A stretch of DNA of 64,000 nucleotides from Gavia stellata (lineage: Eukaryota > Chordata > Aves > Gaviiformes > Gaviidae): assembly GCF_030936135.1 (NCBI RefSeq), contig NC_082612.1:15793001-15857000 (forward strand). The letters run 5' to 3'. Position 1 is the first letter of the stretch, and every line of letters starts with the position of its first letter. This document shows, in pieces, positions 39,701-48,240 of this stretch. The notes under the pieces were generated by a model. It had not been told where the DNA came from. It saw nothing but the letters and a program-made list of their open reading frames with translations, and did no database searches. A program made the translations under genes and the position numbers.

Positions 39701-42700
39701 AGTGCTCCTGTCCACTCAGGAAGAAAGATGAAATTTGGCAGGGAAAGGAAAGATGAATTTTGTGTCAAAAGATGAGCTACGAGCTGTAAGCCAGCCTCAG
39801 TTAAGTCTCAGTTTTGCAACTAAATATTGCAAAAACAGTTTTCACAGCTGCAGCATGAACCTGGGGAGAAAACAAAATCATGCCCCATTATTTGACCACT
39901 ATTTGTTCTGTTCACTGAGTGAGAAAGGAGTCTTTAGGAAGGAACGTATATGAGCACACAGTTAAAGACAGGTACCAGGATGCACCCAAACTGAATCCTT
40001 AACTAAGATTGTACCAGCAACACTGATTTTGATCTGCTGCAACTTTTAAGTCTTTAACTTAATTTTCTTTTTTCAATTTTTACTTATAGTGAGGATTTAC
40101 AGATGTGATTTGTGCAACAGTGTATTAAGTGTAAAGGGGGTTGCTTTTAAAGCTGCTCAAACTTGTTTGGCAAAAAGTTGGCTCTTTTTGGTCAAGCAAG
40201 AAAATAGTGGAGTTTAAAATTGGTCTAAATGCTCTCCTCATGTGGGCAACATTTTTCAACACTTTGTGTGACTGCCAGGATGTTTGAAACCTACAAGGTA
40301 AGTTCCTCCTGAAAGTGCAAATGGAAACTAATACATGTACATTTATTGTCAGGGCTATCTGTTATTGAGAACTCACTAAGAACCCATTGCCTTGGGATGA
40401 CTAATTATTGCCTTATTCTCCAGAGTTCAGTTTCTTCCATACCTTGAGCAAAAGAAAACTCTGGAATTGGAGAATACAGGAAAGAAAAAAACATGGGAAT
40501 GCAGGCATACCTGGTGCCCAGATATTGGCTTCTTTAAGCCAGCTGAACACAATTCTGCCTTTTGAAGAGTCAATTGATAATTGTTGTTGGCATCCTTGTG
40601 ATTCTTTGGCCTCTGTTGGTTCATGAACAGCAGAAGGGCAACAGGTTTTTTGCTTTTTACTATATAATGCAGTGTCCAACAGCTGCCTTTTCTAATATGC
40701 AGTGATCACACCCGCTCACTGAATTTCTCAGTCTTATGCTTTCTTCTAGCCTTCTGCTGTTATTCACCAGTGAGCCCTGCTCCTATGCTTAGTGTAGTTC
40801 TAAAACCATGTTTGTAGTTGTGCTCAATGAAAGTATTTTTCCTTGGTTAAAAAAAGCTCACTAAGGCTACCACAGTTTCATAACCACTTTAAACTGGCTA
40901 AAGCCATCAAGACTATCAAAAAGATAAGTTTCACCCTTTCTGCCACCTCAGTCCTGCCCCTGCACAGGATCAGCACAAGGATTTGGACAACCGCACAATG
41001 AACCAAATCAGGGAACCGATCCAAATTAAAAATGAGCTTGACGCCTGAAACATTTGCTTTCCCCAGCCAGATCAGTTCCCTAGGCCTGTTCAGTTCACAG
41101 CTGCACCAACAACTGTGCCAGCACAGAGGGGGTGGGTGACATGGGGTTAGGGATGAGCAGCCGTTGTGGAGGAGGAAGGGTGGGACTGCTTTGCTGCTGA
41201 GTTACGCAGCCAAGAGTGACACTGAACTCAGGCAATGTGACTTGGGCTTGCATCAGTTTAGAAAAATTGAAAAGAGGTTTCTAAATTACTCAAGGTAAGT
41301 GCCATTTATATGGGGAATAAAAATAAGACACAGTGCCTTTTTCTTTTATGTTTTTAATAATGATGTAAAATGGGCTGAGTATTTTGTCACAAAATATCAT
41401 CAAAACGTGGAAGTAAAGGGATGCATTTGGGTGCAATATATGTGATTTTGTTACTCTTCCAATGGTGGAATACAGTTGTCTCCTCTTCCGGTATAAAGAA
41501 GGAGGTAGAGCCCTGTATCCAGACAGTTACCATGGTTTGCTCAGCCTTCACCCGTTGCTACAATCCAGTTCTACCCCAAGGCCTCTTTAGCCAGTGGATG
41601 CCAGTGCAACTGCACGACCGTGGCAATCCCCAGCCTTGCACAGCAAGCTGTGACACACAGCCACTTGCATGGCACCAGCCATTACTGCACTGGTCGTACA
41701 GCCAGTGCAACCAAGTGACCAAGTAGTAAGAGCTCAGGATTGCCAAACCACCTTTGATTTCTTTTCTCATAGAGTTATTAGCTTTAATTTTGTATCTGCC
41801 ACCTGTCTGAATAAATTTTAATATATCATTCTCTGGTGGTTTTTGCAACAAGATGTAACTGGGACAAGGGCTGTAAGAACTTGAAAACAGTAATTAAAAT
41901 GGGAGATAAGATTAATCTTAGCGGTGTCTTCCAAGAAACCAGTAATAGAGCTAGGTTATTCCAGTTATGTAAATCTTTTTAAGCTGAGTGACTGAGGAGA
42001 AATTTAATTTTAAAAGAACCAATAATGTTTGGTTACATGGAGTCCATTATCTCTTACTGAGGTGATAGCCAGGAGAAAGTGAAACTACCTTCAAAAGCGT
42101 CTACATGGACGCAGGCAAGATCCAAAGGGAGAATTTCATTCTCTAGAAAGTACAATACTGGTGCAGCACAGTGGGCAGGAATACTGTGCGTCATGGCAGC
42201 ATGTGATTAGCTGTCAGAACAGAGTGCAACCTCCCTTCTTTACCAGCGATGTAATATTGCTGGAGCAAAGTCCTTCCATCAGAGTCTATAGAGAAAACAA
42301 CCAATAAAGGAGATAAGGGAGTGACCTGCTTAGTACTTTGTTTTGGCCCAAACCTTTTGGGTTCGTGACTTTTAATAAGGATCTTGGCAGCTTTAGCTGG
42401 GTACATTAATCTTAGGAAAAGTAATGTATTTTGGTCTGAATCCCATCATCTCAAGGGTGGAAAAGATGAACGACTACTCAATCTGATCAAAGACCATTCT
42501 GGCATCTGCAGATAGATTTACGGCAGAATCCTTATTTAATGTAACAGAGGGAAATACATGTAATAACCTTGTAAAATTATCAGTTCCACCTTTATTCTAC
42601 ATAAACCCCATTTAATCATGGTGGGACAGTTCAGGAAGAACTTCTAGGAGTGAAATGGGTTCTTTGTTCTTTTGCATATGAGAGTGAGTCAGGAAACTAA

Positions 42701-44030
42701 GGCAGGTCCCAAGTAGACATTTGACTCTACAGAGACAAACTCATGAAGGGTTCATTCTAGAAAATGGCCAGACACACCAAAGCAGGAGTATAGAGAGCCC
42801 TCATATCACAACTTCTGTCTTCAAGGCCTTTCACAACTTAGTTCCTCTTCATTTGGGTGTGACCTACAGTGCCAGCTCAAAGCTTCTCTTCAGTGAGGGA
42901 AAATTGAATCTTGGCACTCAAGGACGAGGACAGATCAACTTCTGGCATAAACCCGCTTTCTTTGGCTTCCACTGGGGGATGCAGAAATCACTTTTGTGAG
43001 GGTGGCACCAGAACAGTACCCCCAAGCACCGGCATCTTTGAACAGCTCAGGATACCACCACCTCGATAATTCTGCATCCCCATTAAAGTGCTGGTGATGG
43101 GCCTCTGTGCTCAGCCCCACTCACTCAGCCTTGGGCAGGTGCTTGGGGCTGCTGAGGCTCCTGCGCTTCTGCTGCTGGGGAGCAGCGGAGTTGGAAGGGA
43201 GAGAGGCGGAGGGGAAGGAGAGCCTCTGGAGACCACAGTTCAGTCAGCCCATGCCACCGTGCCACTTCTGCTGTGGTGCAGGACTGAAGTATTCAGACTA
43301 GCTCAAACCCAAGTGCCTTTCTTGACAGCAGAAATCAAATAATGAACCCTGTGCTACTGTGGCTAGACAGGTCCTTGTATCCAGACAGGTTTGGAAAACC
43401 ATACGCAGCTCTGCACAGTTATGATGACCTCCTAAAAATACTCCTTACCTTCTCCTACATGCTGTCTTCTGCCTGAGGCATCTTTCCCAAACAGATTTGT
43501 GTAGTTGCTAAACAGTCTGCGTATCCTATTTTAATAATGCTCAGGTGGGAGGCTTGTTTAATACCTCATCTATTCAAAGAAGAAGCAGACAAGCCATGAA
43601 GGATAGGGGTTGATAAATTCTACCAGCCAGCCCAGGAAAGAAGGAAATAAAGAAATCAAGTATCCTTAGAAAGTTATTATTCTTCTCGACAGAACTGCCT
43701 CTTCTCTCTGAAAATACTGTTGGTATTTTCCCACGCTAGGGCAACACTATAATGGCTAAAAAGAAAATGACTCTGGTGATTTTAATGTAAATAATAAGTT
43801 ATGTGTTTGATACAATTTAATTATCCATGAAACTCTACCTTCTGGCAGAAACCTGGTGTACATAAAGGTGAAGCAAAGTTACTGAGTTTGGAGCTAAGCT
43901 GTCTCCACCAGGCACTCTCTATCCCTGGAACCCCTTGAATAAGCCAGATGAAGCCTGTCTGAGGTTAACAAGAAATACTAAATCATAATCTGCATAGAAA
44001 CTCTGATTTTAGAGGAAGATTGAAAGCTAA

Positions 44031-44060
44031 GAGTAGTAGTAGCAGTATTAGTAGTAGTAT
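44031..44060 (+). repeat. AGT trinucleotide microsatellite, interrupted
   Basis: GAGTAGTAGTAGCAGTATTA is followed by GTAGTAGTAT: about nine AGT-like units with two interruptions. Confidence 0.85.
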
Positions 44061-45251
44061 TTCTTAAATTTTTGTTACATAATATAATAGCATAAAATAT
44101 GCAGCATAATGAATATCTTTTAGCACTCTGCCTTCTGATAAGCTGTTTCTGAGACACAGATTTTAAAGGTGATTAGGCAGGTTCTTGGTGAGATGTTAAG
44201 AAGTGTCTAGGAGATTAAAGTTTCCTTTGAGAATGTTATTGGAAGTTTATCTGCGTAAGTGCCCCAACTTCATTAAAATTCAGGTTCACAGGCCTTATGA
44301 CTGATGGTATCATTAGATAGTACACCTAATCTGATGATAAGTCAGGCTGTTTACAGAAGGGATGGTTCTTCACTTTCTTCATTGCCCCAGCCTCACGCCC
44401 TGTTTTCCTTGCACCAGTCTGAATGATCATGTAGTTGCAGAGTAAAAAAGAGAAAAAAATATTCTCTGTTGTCTCTTGAGATAGCACAGTTTTTCAGCCC
44501 AAGCAGAGGCGGAACACTGTTGTAGGAGCAGCATCCAGCTAGACACCCAGGTGTACATGCCCCCCCTGCCCTCCTTTTTTCAGTTTCCTCATGTTATTCA
44601 GAAAAGCTAGGCAGATGCTAATGATATTTAATTAGGGTATATTAAAAGTAGCCAATGGAGTTAGAAGTGGTGAATGTACAAGGCACTGCTGATACTACTC
44701 ACACACAGAGTAATGGGTTTGGATGGTTAGCTATGAGTTGAACATCCTAAAGTGGGCGGCAGACTTCAAGTTTTGACTCAGCTGTGTGCCAAAACAGCCC
44801 GGCCAGGGAAGCCTCGTGGCAGATTTGACCATGGCACACTGTTGCTGCTTGCCCTCTGGTCTTCTCACACATCTGATCTGTCTGAAGCTGGTTCTAACCA
44901 GCTCTCTGCAGAACAACCGTTCTGGTTATTAAACATCAGCAAAAGGCCATGCTAGGCTGGTTTATAGCACTTTTAGGCAAAGGAGCATATTAATGTGATC
45001 CTCCCCAAGCCTCAAAGTAAGTAGAAAATAATTTAATTCTTTCATGCCGAAGCAAACCAACCAGTCGACCCTAACAACCACAAAAGCACTAAAAACGTGG
45101 TTCTAACAAGACACCTGACAAACTGCAGTGCTTCCCTAATTATCTTCTTGTCATATCTGTTTAGTGTGAATCATGCACTGAATAGATACTTGAGCATCGA
45201 GGATCCAGTGGATGGAGCTTGCTGCCTGCCCCAGCCCTGCCAAGTGAGCCT

Positions 45252-45284
45252 GCAGGGCAGGGCAGGGCAGAGCAGAGCAGAGCT
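45252..45284 (+). repeat. GGCAG/AGCAG minisatellite
   Basis: Three GGCAG pentamers are followed by AGAGCAG-type units. It is a short GC-rich simple repeat. The frames it creates on both strands (for example 45097-45297) are by-products. Confidence 0.8.
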
Positions 45285-45950
45285 CGGGCACCCGTAAGGC
45301 CTTTTCCGTGTATTTCTCTGTGTGAGACTGGATCACTGAGACTGCCAAGCTCTTGGGGCAGATACTACTGCTGCATCCACCACTCTTAACCCAGGACGCT
45401 TAGCCCTGATTTAAGCACTACCACAGTACAAAAACCAGTAGCAGTCTCGTGTTTCTTCTGTACCTTGCTTGCAAATATCTTCATTACATTGACAAAATGT
45501 AAAGACATTTTGGTTTGTCTTGAGATAAACCTTTACCAGTTACATCTGCAGCCCAGTGCTGCACTGTATCTGTGCATGATTGCACGTAAAAAGAAAAGTT
45601 TACTTGCTAACTGTAATTGCGTACAGTACAACCACAAAATACAAGTTACGGCTGATTACCAAAGTTCACTCATCTTGAATCATTTAAGGTTCAAAACTTA
45701 AGCAGTAAAATACTAATTTTATTCTAGGCTTCCCCCATCAGTATTATGGCATCATTCTGTGTAGGAGTTCCTCACTATGCTTCTGTTGTAGCATGCCACC
45801 TAACAACATAGTGCAATTTACCCATTTGCAATTTATGTAGTATTTACGTGACAAAGAAACAGATGAATTTTAGATGATGAAGTTAGAAAGAAGTGCCAAT
45901 AGCCTCACAGCCATAAAACTGGGTATTTTTTACTGCTGCTGTCACGCTCC

Positions 45951-46115
45951 TTCTGTGACCTTGGGCACGCCATTCCAGTTCCGTGTCTTCAGATGCGTCA
46001 CGCATTTGGGTGGACAGGTGGGTAAGTCCAGGACTACTGTTCATCTGGAAAGCTCTCAGTGCCTTAACTCCCCTGGGCCTCCGTTTTGCTGGGTTTTACA
46101 ATGCGGTTAACGCCA
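45951..46115 (+). mobile_element. MIR-like SINE, interrupted
   Basis: TTCTGTGACCTTGGGCAC matches the MIR core GTGTGACCTTGGGCAAG. After about 80 nt of unrelated sequence comes CCTTAACTCCCCTGGGCCTC, then CGTTTTGCTGGGTTTTACAA and TGCGGTTAA, matching the next MIR segment (CTTAACCTCTCTGGGCCTCAGTTTCCTCATCTGTAAAATGGGGATAA). The order and strand agree, so I read one MIR copy split by a small insertion or local rearrangement. The identification rests on recognised consensus words, not an alignment. Confidence 0.5.
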
Positions 46116-46484
46116 TGCCTAGAACTTCATATACGCGTGAAAATTTACTGGCATAAGTATAGGTGTATTGTAATATTTTGCCATGTAGAAACATCTTGCA
46201 CTTGTTACTTCGTATCTCTTTCCAGGAATGATGACTGGGTAAAAGCCAAAGTATTTGTTGAAGAATCAGTTTCAGTGCAGTCCTACTTGCACTACGCTTG
46301 TCTGAGTACTGTACAGATTCCTGTAAGCAGCGTAGGCAGGAGAGACTTGCCGTTCCTCAAGTGGGCCACAACCTTTCAGCTAGACCCACTTCCGAGCAGA
46401 TGCTTGAAGATTCAAACAGAGTTCATGTCGGAGGGCCGTAGGGGTGAGACTTCATTACTATATATCTGGTTGCACAAGAAGCCT

Positions 46485-46535
46485 CGTGCACTTCAGTAGG
46501 TTTACTCACATAAATCGGGAGTAACTGCAACAGTA
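46485..46535 (+). repeat. fragment of old archosaur-type interspersed repeat
   Basis: GCACTTCAGTAGGTTTACTC followed by ACATAAATCGGGAGTAACTG resembles the CACTTCAATGGG..TACTCAC..GGAGTAACTGCAG wording seen in turtle, crocodilian and bird repeats. It lies about 250 nt upstream of the CpG island. The family name is uncertain. Confidence 0.3.
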
Positions 46536-46861
46536 CCTATGGCCAGGATGAGGTCCACCTGCACAGTACCCGGGGATAAAGAGCGGTCTGTTGTTGGAAG
46601 GTATTACAGCAATCACTTCAGCATTAAGACTAGACTCAGTCAGGGAGCGGATCACCTGTAAGCAAGAGGCGGGATGAAACGCAGTTCAATCGGAGTGTTA
46701 CAGGAATTAACTGTAATTGCAAGTCTGACAGTATTTGGAGCTTTCCCTAAAGCCCCAGCTGCCCGAGCACCTCGGCCGCGCTCCAGCGGGTACATAGGCG
46801 CCTTTTAAACCTCCGCCAGCCCCCGCGCGTGGCCGAGGCTGGGCCCCTGGGGCTCAGACAG

Positions 46862-46896
46862 CGGGACGGGGACGGGGACGGGGACGGGGACGGGGG
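46862..46896 (+). repeat. GGGGAC hexamer repeat, G-quadruplex candidate
   Basis: Five GGGAC/GGGGAC units end in GGGGG, giving six closely spaced G runs on the + strand. This satisfies a simple four-run G-quadruplex rule with two-base AC loops. It lies near the left edge of the CpG island. On the minus strand it would read as alternating V-P codons in a long frame, which I regard as a repeat artefact. Confidence 0.85.
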
Positions 46897-47078
46897 AATG
46901 AAGCCACCCCAGCGCCGCGCTCCCGCTCCCAGGGCCGCGCCGCTGCCGCATGCCGGCGGGGGGCCGCTTGCCGGCGGCGGGCGCAGCGCTCCTAGCGGGG
47001 CCCCGGCGGCCCCAGCCGCGCGCGGCGGGGGCGGTAATTTGGAGAGGATCCCTTGCCGGGCCGGTGCGTGAGTGCGCG

Positions 47079-47080
<2 letters not shown>

Positions 47081-47117
<37 letters not shown>

Positions 47118-47164
47118 TGTGGTGTGGTGTGGTGTGGTGTGGTGCGTACGCGCGCGCGCGCGCG
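47081..47164 (+). repeat. compound TG / GTGTG / CG repeat, Z-DNA candidate
   Basis: An uninterrupted (TG)18 run at 47081-47116 passes into about five GTGTG-type pentamer units to roughly 47144. A GTACG link follows, then (CG) dinucleotides to 47164. Almost the whole 84 nt alternates purine and pyrimidine, the pattern most prone to left-handed Z-DNA. It lies inside the CpG island, so length changes could affect promoter or 5' UTR behaviour. Frames across it (CVCVCV on one strand, HTHTHT on the other) are repeat artefacts. Confidence 0.95.
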
Positions 47165-47398
47165 TGTCGGTGAGCCGCGCGCTGGCAGCGGGGCGAGCGG
47201 CGGCTGGGCGGCTCCGACTGCCTGACGCCGGCGAGACCAGATCAATCCAGGCGCGGAGGCAGCGCGAGCGCGGGGCTGCCCGCCGGCGGCGCGGAGCCCC
47301 CGGCGGCCCCGGCCCCCCTCACCGCCCGGCAGCCGGTAACAACTTCGCGTCCCCCCGCCTCTCCCCGCTGCCCCCGCCGGGCGGCCGTGCCTGCGCCG

Positions 47399-47422
47399 CC
47401 CTCCTCCTCCTCCTCCTCCTCC
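47399..47422 (+). repeat. CCT trinucleotide repeat
   Basis: About eight CTC/CCT units, followed by a further pyrimidine-only stretch to about 47436. Polypyrimidine tracts of this kind are common in CpG-island promoters and 5' UTRs. A poly-serine run in one + frame and a poly-glutamate run in one minus frame come from it. Confidence 0.9.
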
Positions 47423-47566
47423 CTCTTCCCCCTCCCGCCCCGCTCCCCCGGGTGGTCCCCGGCTCCGGGGCAGGGTGCGCGGGCCCCGCGCCGGACCGGG
47501 CCGGGGGAGCGGCTCCTCCGCGCCGCCAAGGGAGCGCAGCTCCGCTCGCCTCCTCTCCTCCCCGGC

Positions 47567-47644
47567 ATGATGGCGTCCCTCCGGCAGCCCGGGGGAGACC
47601 CGGGGCCGCTTCCCCGCCGGCCGTTCCCGGCTCGAAGTTTGTGG
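47567..47644 (+). other. candidate first coding exon segment ending at a splice donor
   Basis: An ATG at 47567 (with a second in-frame ATG at 47570, context GGCATGATGG) opens a frame of 26 codons, starting MMASLRQPGGDPGPLPRRPF. It reaches TGTGG/GTAGGT, a good splice donor consensus, at 47644/47645. The same frame is open far upstream and downstream, as GC-rich DNA tends to be, so openness itself is weak evidence. The segment could equally be 5' UTR. The encoded peptide is proline/arginine-rich and I do not recognise it. The position near the centre-right of the CpG island and the + orientation agree with downstream T/G strand bias. Confidence 0.2.
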
Positions 47645-47879
47645 GTAGGTGCCGCGTCGGGCCCGGCGGGAGGGAGAGCCCTTCCCCGTCGGGCAGCCGC
47701 CCTCCTCCTCGGCGAAGCCTCTGCCGGGGCTGCGCCGCAGCCGCCGCCCGCTCCCGGCCCCATTGTGCGCCCCGCGGGGGTCGCGGCGCACCCCGGGCAG
47801 ACGGGGCAAGTGCCCTCCTTTGTTTTTGCGGGGGAAAAGCCCTTCGCCTCCTGCCTCGCCCGATCCGTGTCCCTGTCCG

Positions 47880-47946
47880 TTTAATGCTTCCCCCCCTCCT
47901 TTCTTTCTGCAGCCCCCCTCCCCTCCTTTTTTTTTTCTTTCTTTAG
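47880..47946 (+). other. pyrimidine tract with two acceptor-like AG ends
   Basis: At the right edge of the CpG island, a tract of C and T leads to TTTCTTTCTGCAG (AG at 47911-47912). A second, T-richer tract leads to TTTCTTTCTTTAG (AG at 47945-47946). Both look like 3' splice sites. If the 47644 donor is used, a second exon could begin here after an intron of under 310 nt, but no open coding frame of note follows. It may simply be low-complexity sequence at the island edge. Confidence 0.25.
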
Positions 47947-48155
47947 TGACAAATCTGTGCTTAGAGGTCAAGGAAAGTTCACTTAATTTTTTTTCTCCTC
48001 CCTGGTAGAAGGCTTGGATGCATGAGATTTTCCCCTCCTCGATGTAGTTTCTTCATATACTCGGGTTCTACAGCCAAATAATCTTATCCTGAATATAGAT
48101 CTTTAAAGCTTATTAAAATTTACTGGTGTGGAAATATTCAGTCATGCATTTGAGA

Positions 48156-48240
48156 GGATCTGGGCCAAATCCTGACTTTTTTTTTTTTTTTTTTTGTAAA
48201 CTGAAGTCAGTGGGAGTTCTGACTGAGGAAGGGTTGCTGT
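48156..48240 (+). repeat. old archosaur-type repeat fragment split by a T19 run
   Basis: GGATCTGGGCCAAATCCTGAC is followed by 19 T (48177-48195) and then AACTGAAGTCAGTGGGAGTT plus CTGACTGAGGAAGGGTT. The flanking words resemble the reptile/bird repeat GGGCCAAATTCTG..GAAGTCAATGGGAGTTTTG. The T run separates the two conserved words. The family name is uncertain. Confidence 0.4.

Larger units (their letters stand above)
33331..45950. other. noncoding stretch, no gene recognised
   Basis: No recognised exon set. It contains a 95-codon ATG-started frame behind an acceptor-like site (34732-35019), a + strand purine-rich stretch at 36588-36780, an AGT microsatellite at 44031-44060, a GGCAG minisatellite at 45252-45284, and an AC-rich stretch near 35770-35800. 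The frames at 41421-41726 and 42721-42999 are unremarkable. Local GC rises in places (41.0-41.2, 43.0-43.3 and 45.2 kb) without a clear island. Confidence 0.5.
46745..47890. promoter_or_regulatory. CpG island, probable promoter and 5' exon(s) of an unidentified gene
   Basis: About 1.1 kb of very GC-rich, CpG-dense sequence stands out sharply from AT-rich DNA on both sides. Its left edge is near CCCGAGCACCTCGGCCGCGC and its right edge near CCCTGTCCGTTTAATG. CpGs are retained throughout, as expected for an unmethylated germline promoter. No TATA box is obvious, so initiation would be of the dispersed CpG type. Good donor-like sites on the + strand include GTGC/GTGAGT (47068), TCG/GTGAGC (47169) and TGTGG/GTAGGT (47645). 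Very long frames across the island on both strands (388 codons minus, 297 codons plus) reflect the scarcity of stop codons in GC-rich DNA and mostly lack proper ATG starts or biological composition. Downstream strand asymmetry favours a gene transcribed to the right. The gene is not identified. Confidence 0.85.

Noticed and set aside
41600..41720. Local repeats of CCAGTGCAAC with partial inverted similarity
   Set aside because: The pairing is patchy and short, with no convincing hairpin or tandem array.
42810..42900. Possible ancient L2/CR1 reverse-transcriptase remnant (peptide VFKAFHNLVPLHLGV resembles the FKALHNLAPPYL-type motif)
   Set aside because: Only a dozen residues resemble the motif and no flanking LINE sequence is recognisable. 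Too weak to call without an alignment.
46086..46499. 137-codon + strand frame just upstream of the CpG island
   Set aside because: It starts at TTG and overlaps the MIR-like SINE at its beginning and an old repeat fragment at its end. There is no recognised domain and no splice-site support.
46805..47971. 388-codon minus-strand frame and 297-codon plus-strand frame across the CpG island
   Set aside because: The frames are open mainly because GC-rich DNA has few stop codons. They translate microsatellites (HTHTHT, CVCVCV, VPVPVP), overlap each other on both strands, and the long plus-strand one begins at a non-ATG codon. No protein family is recognisable.
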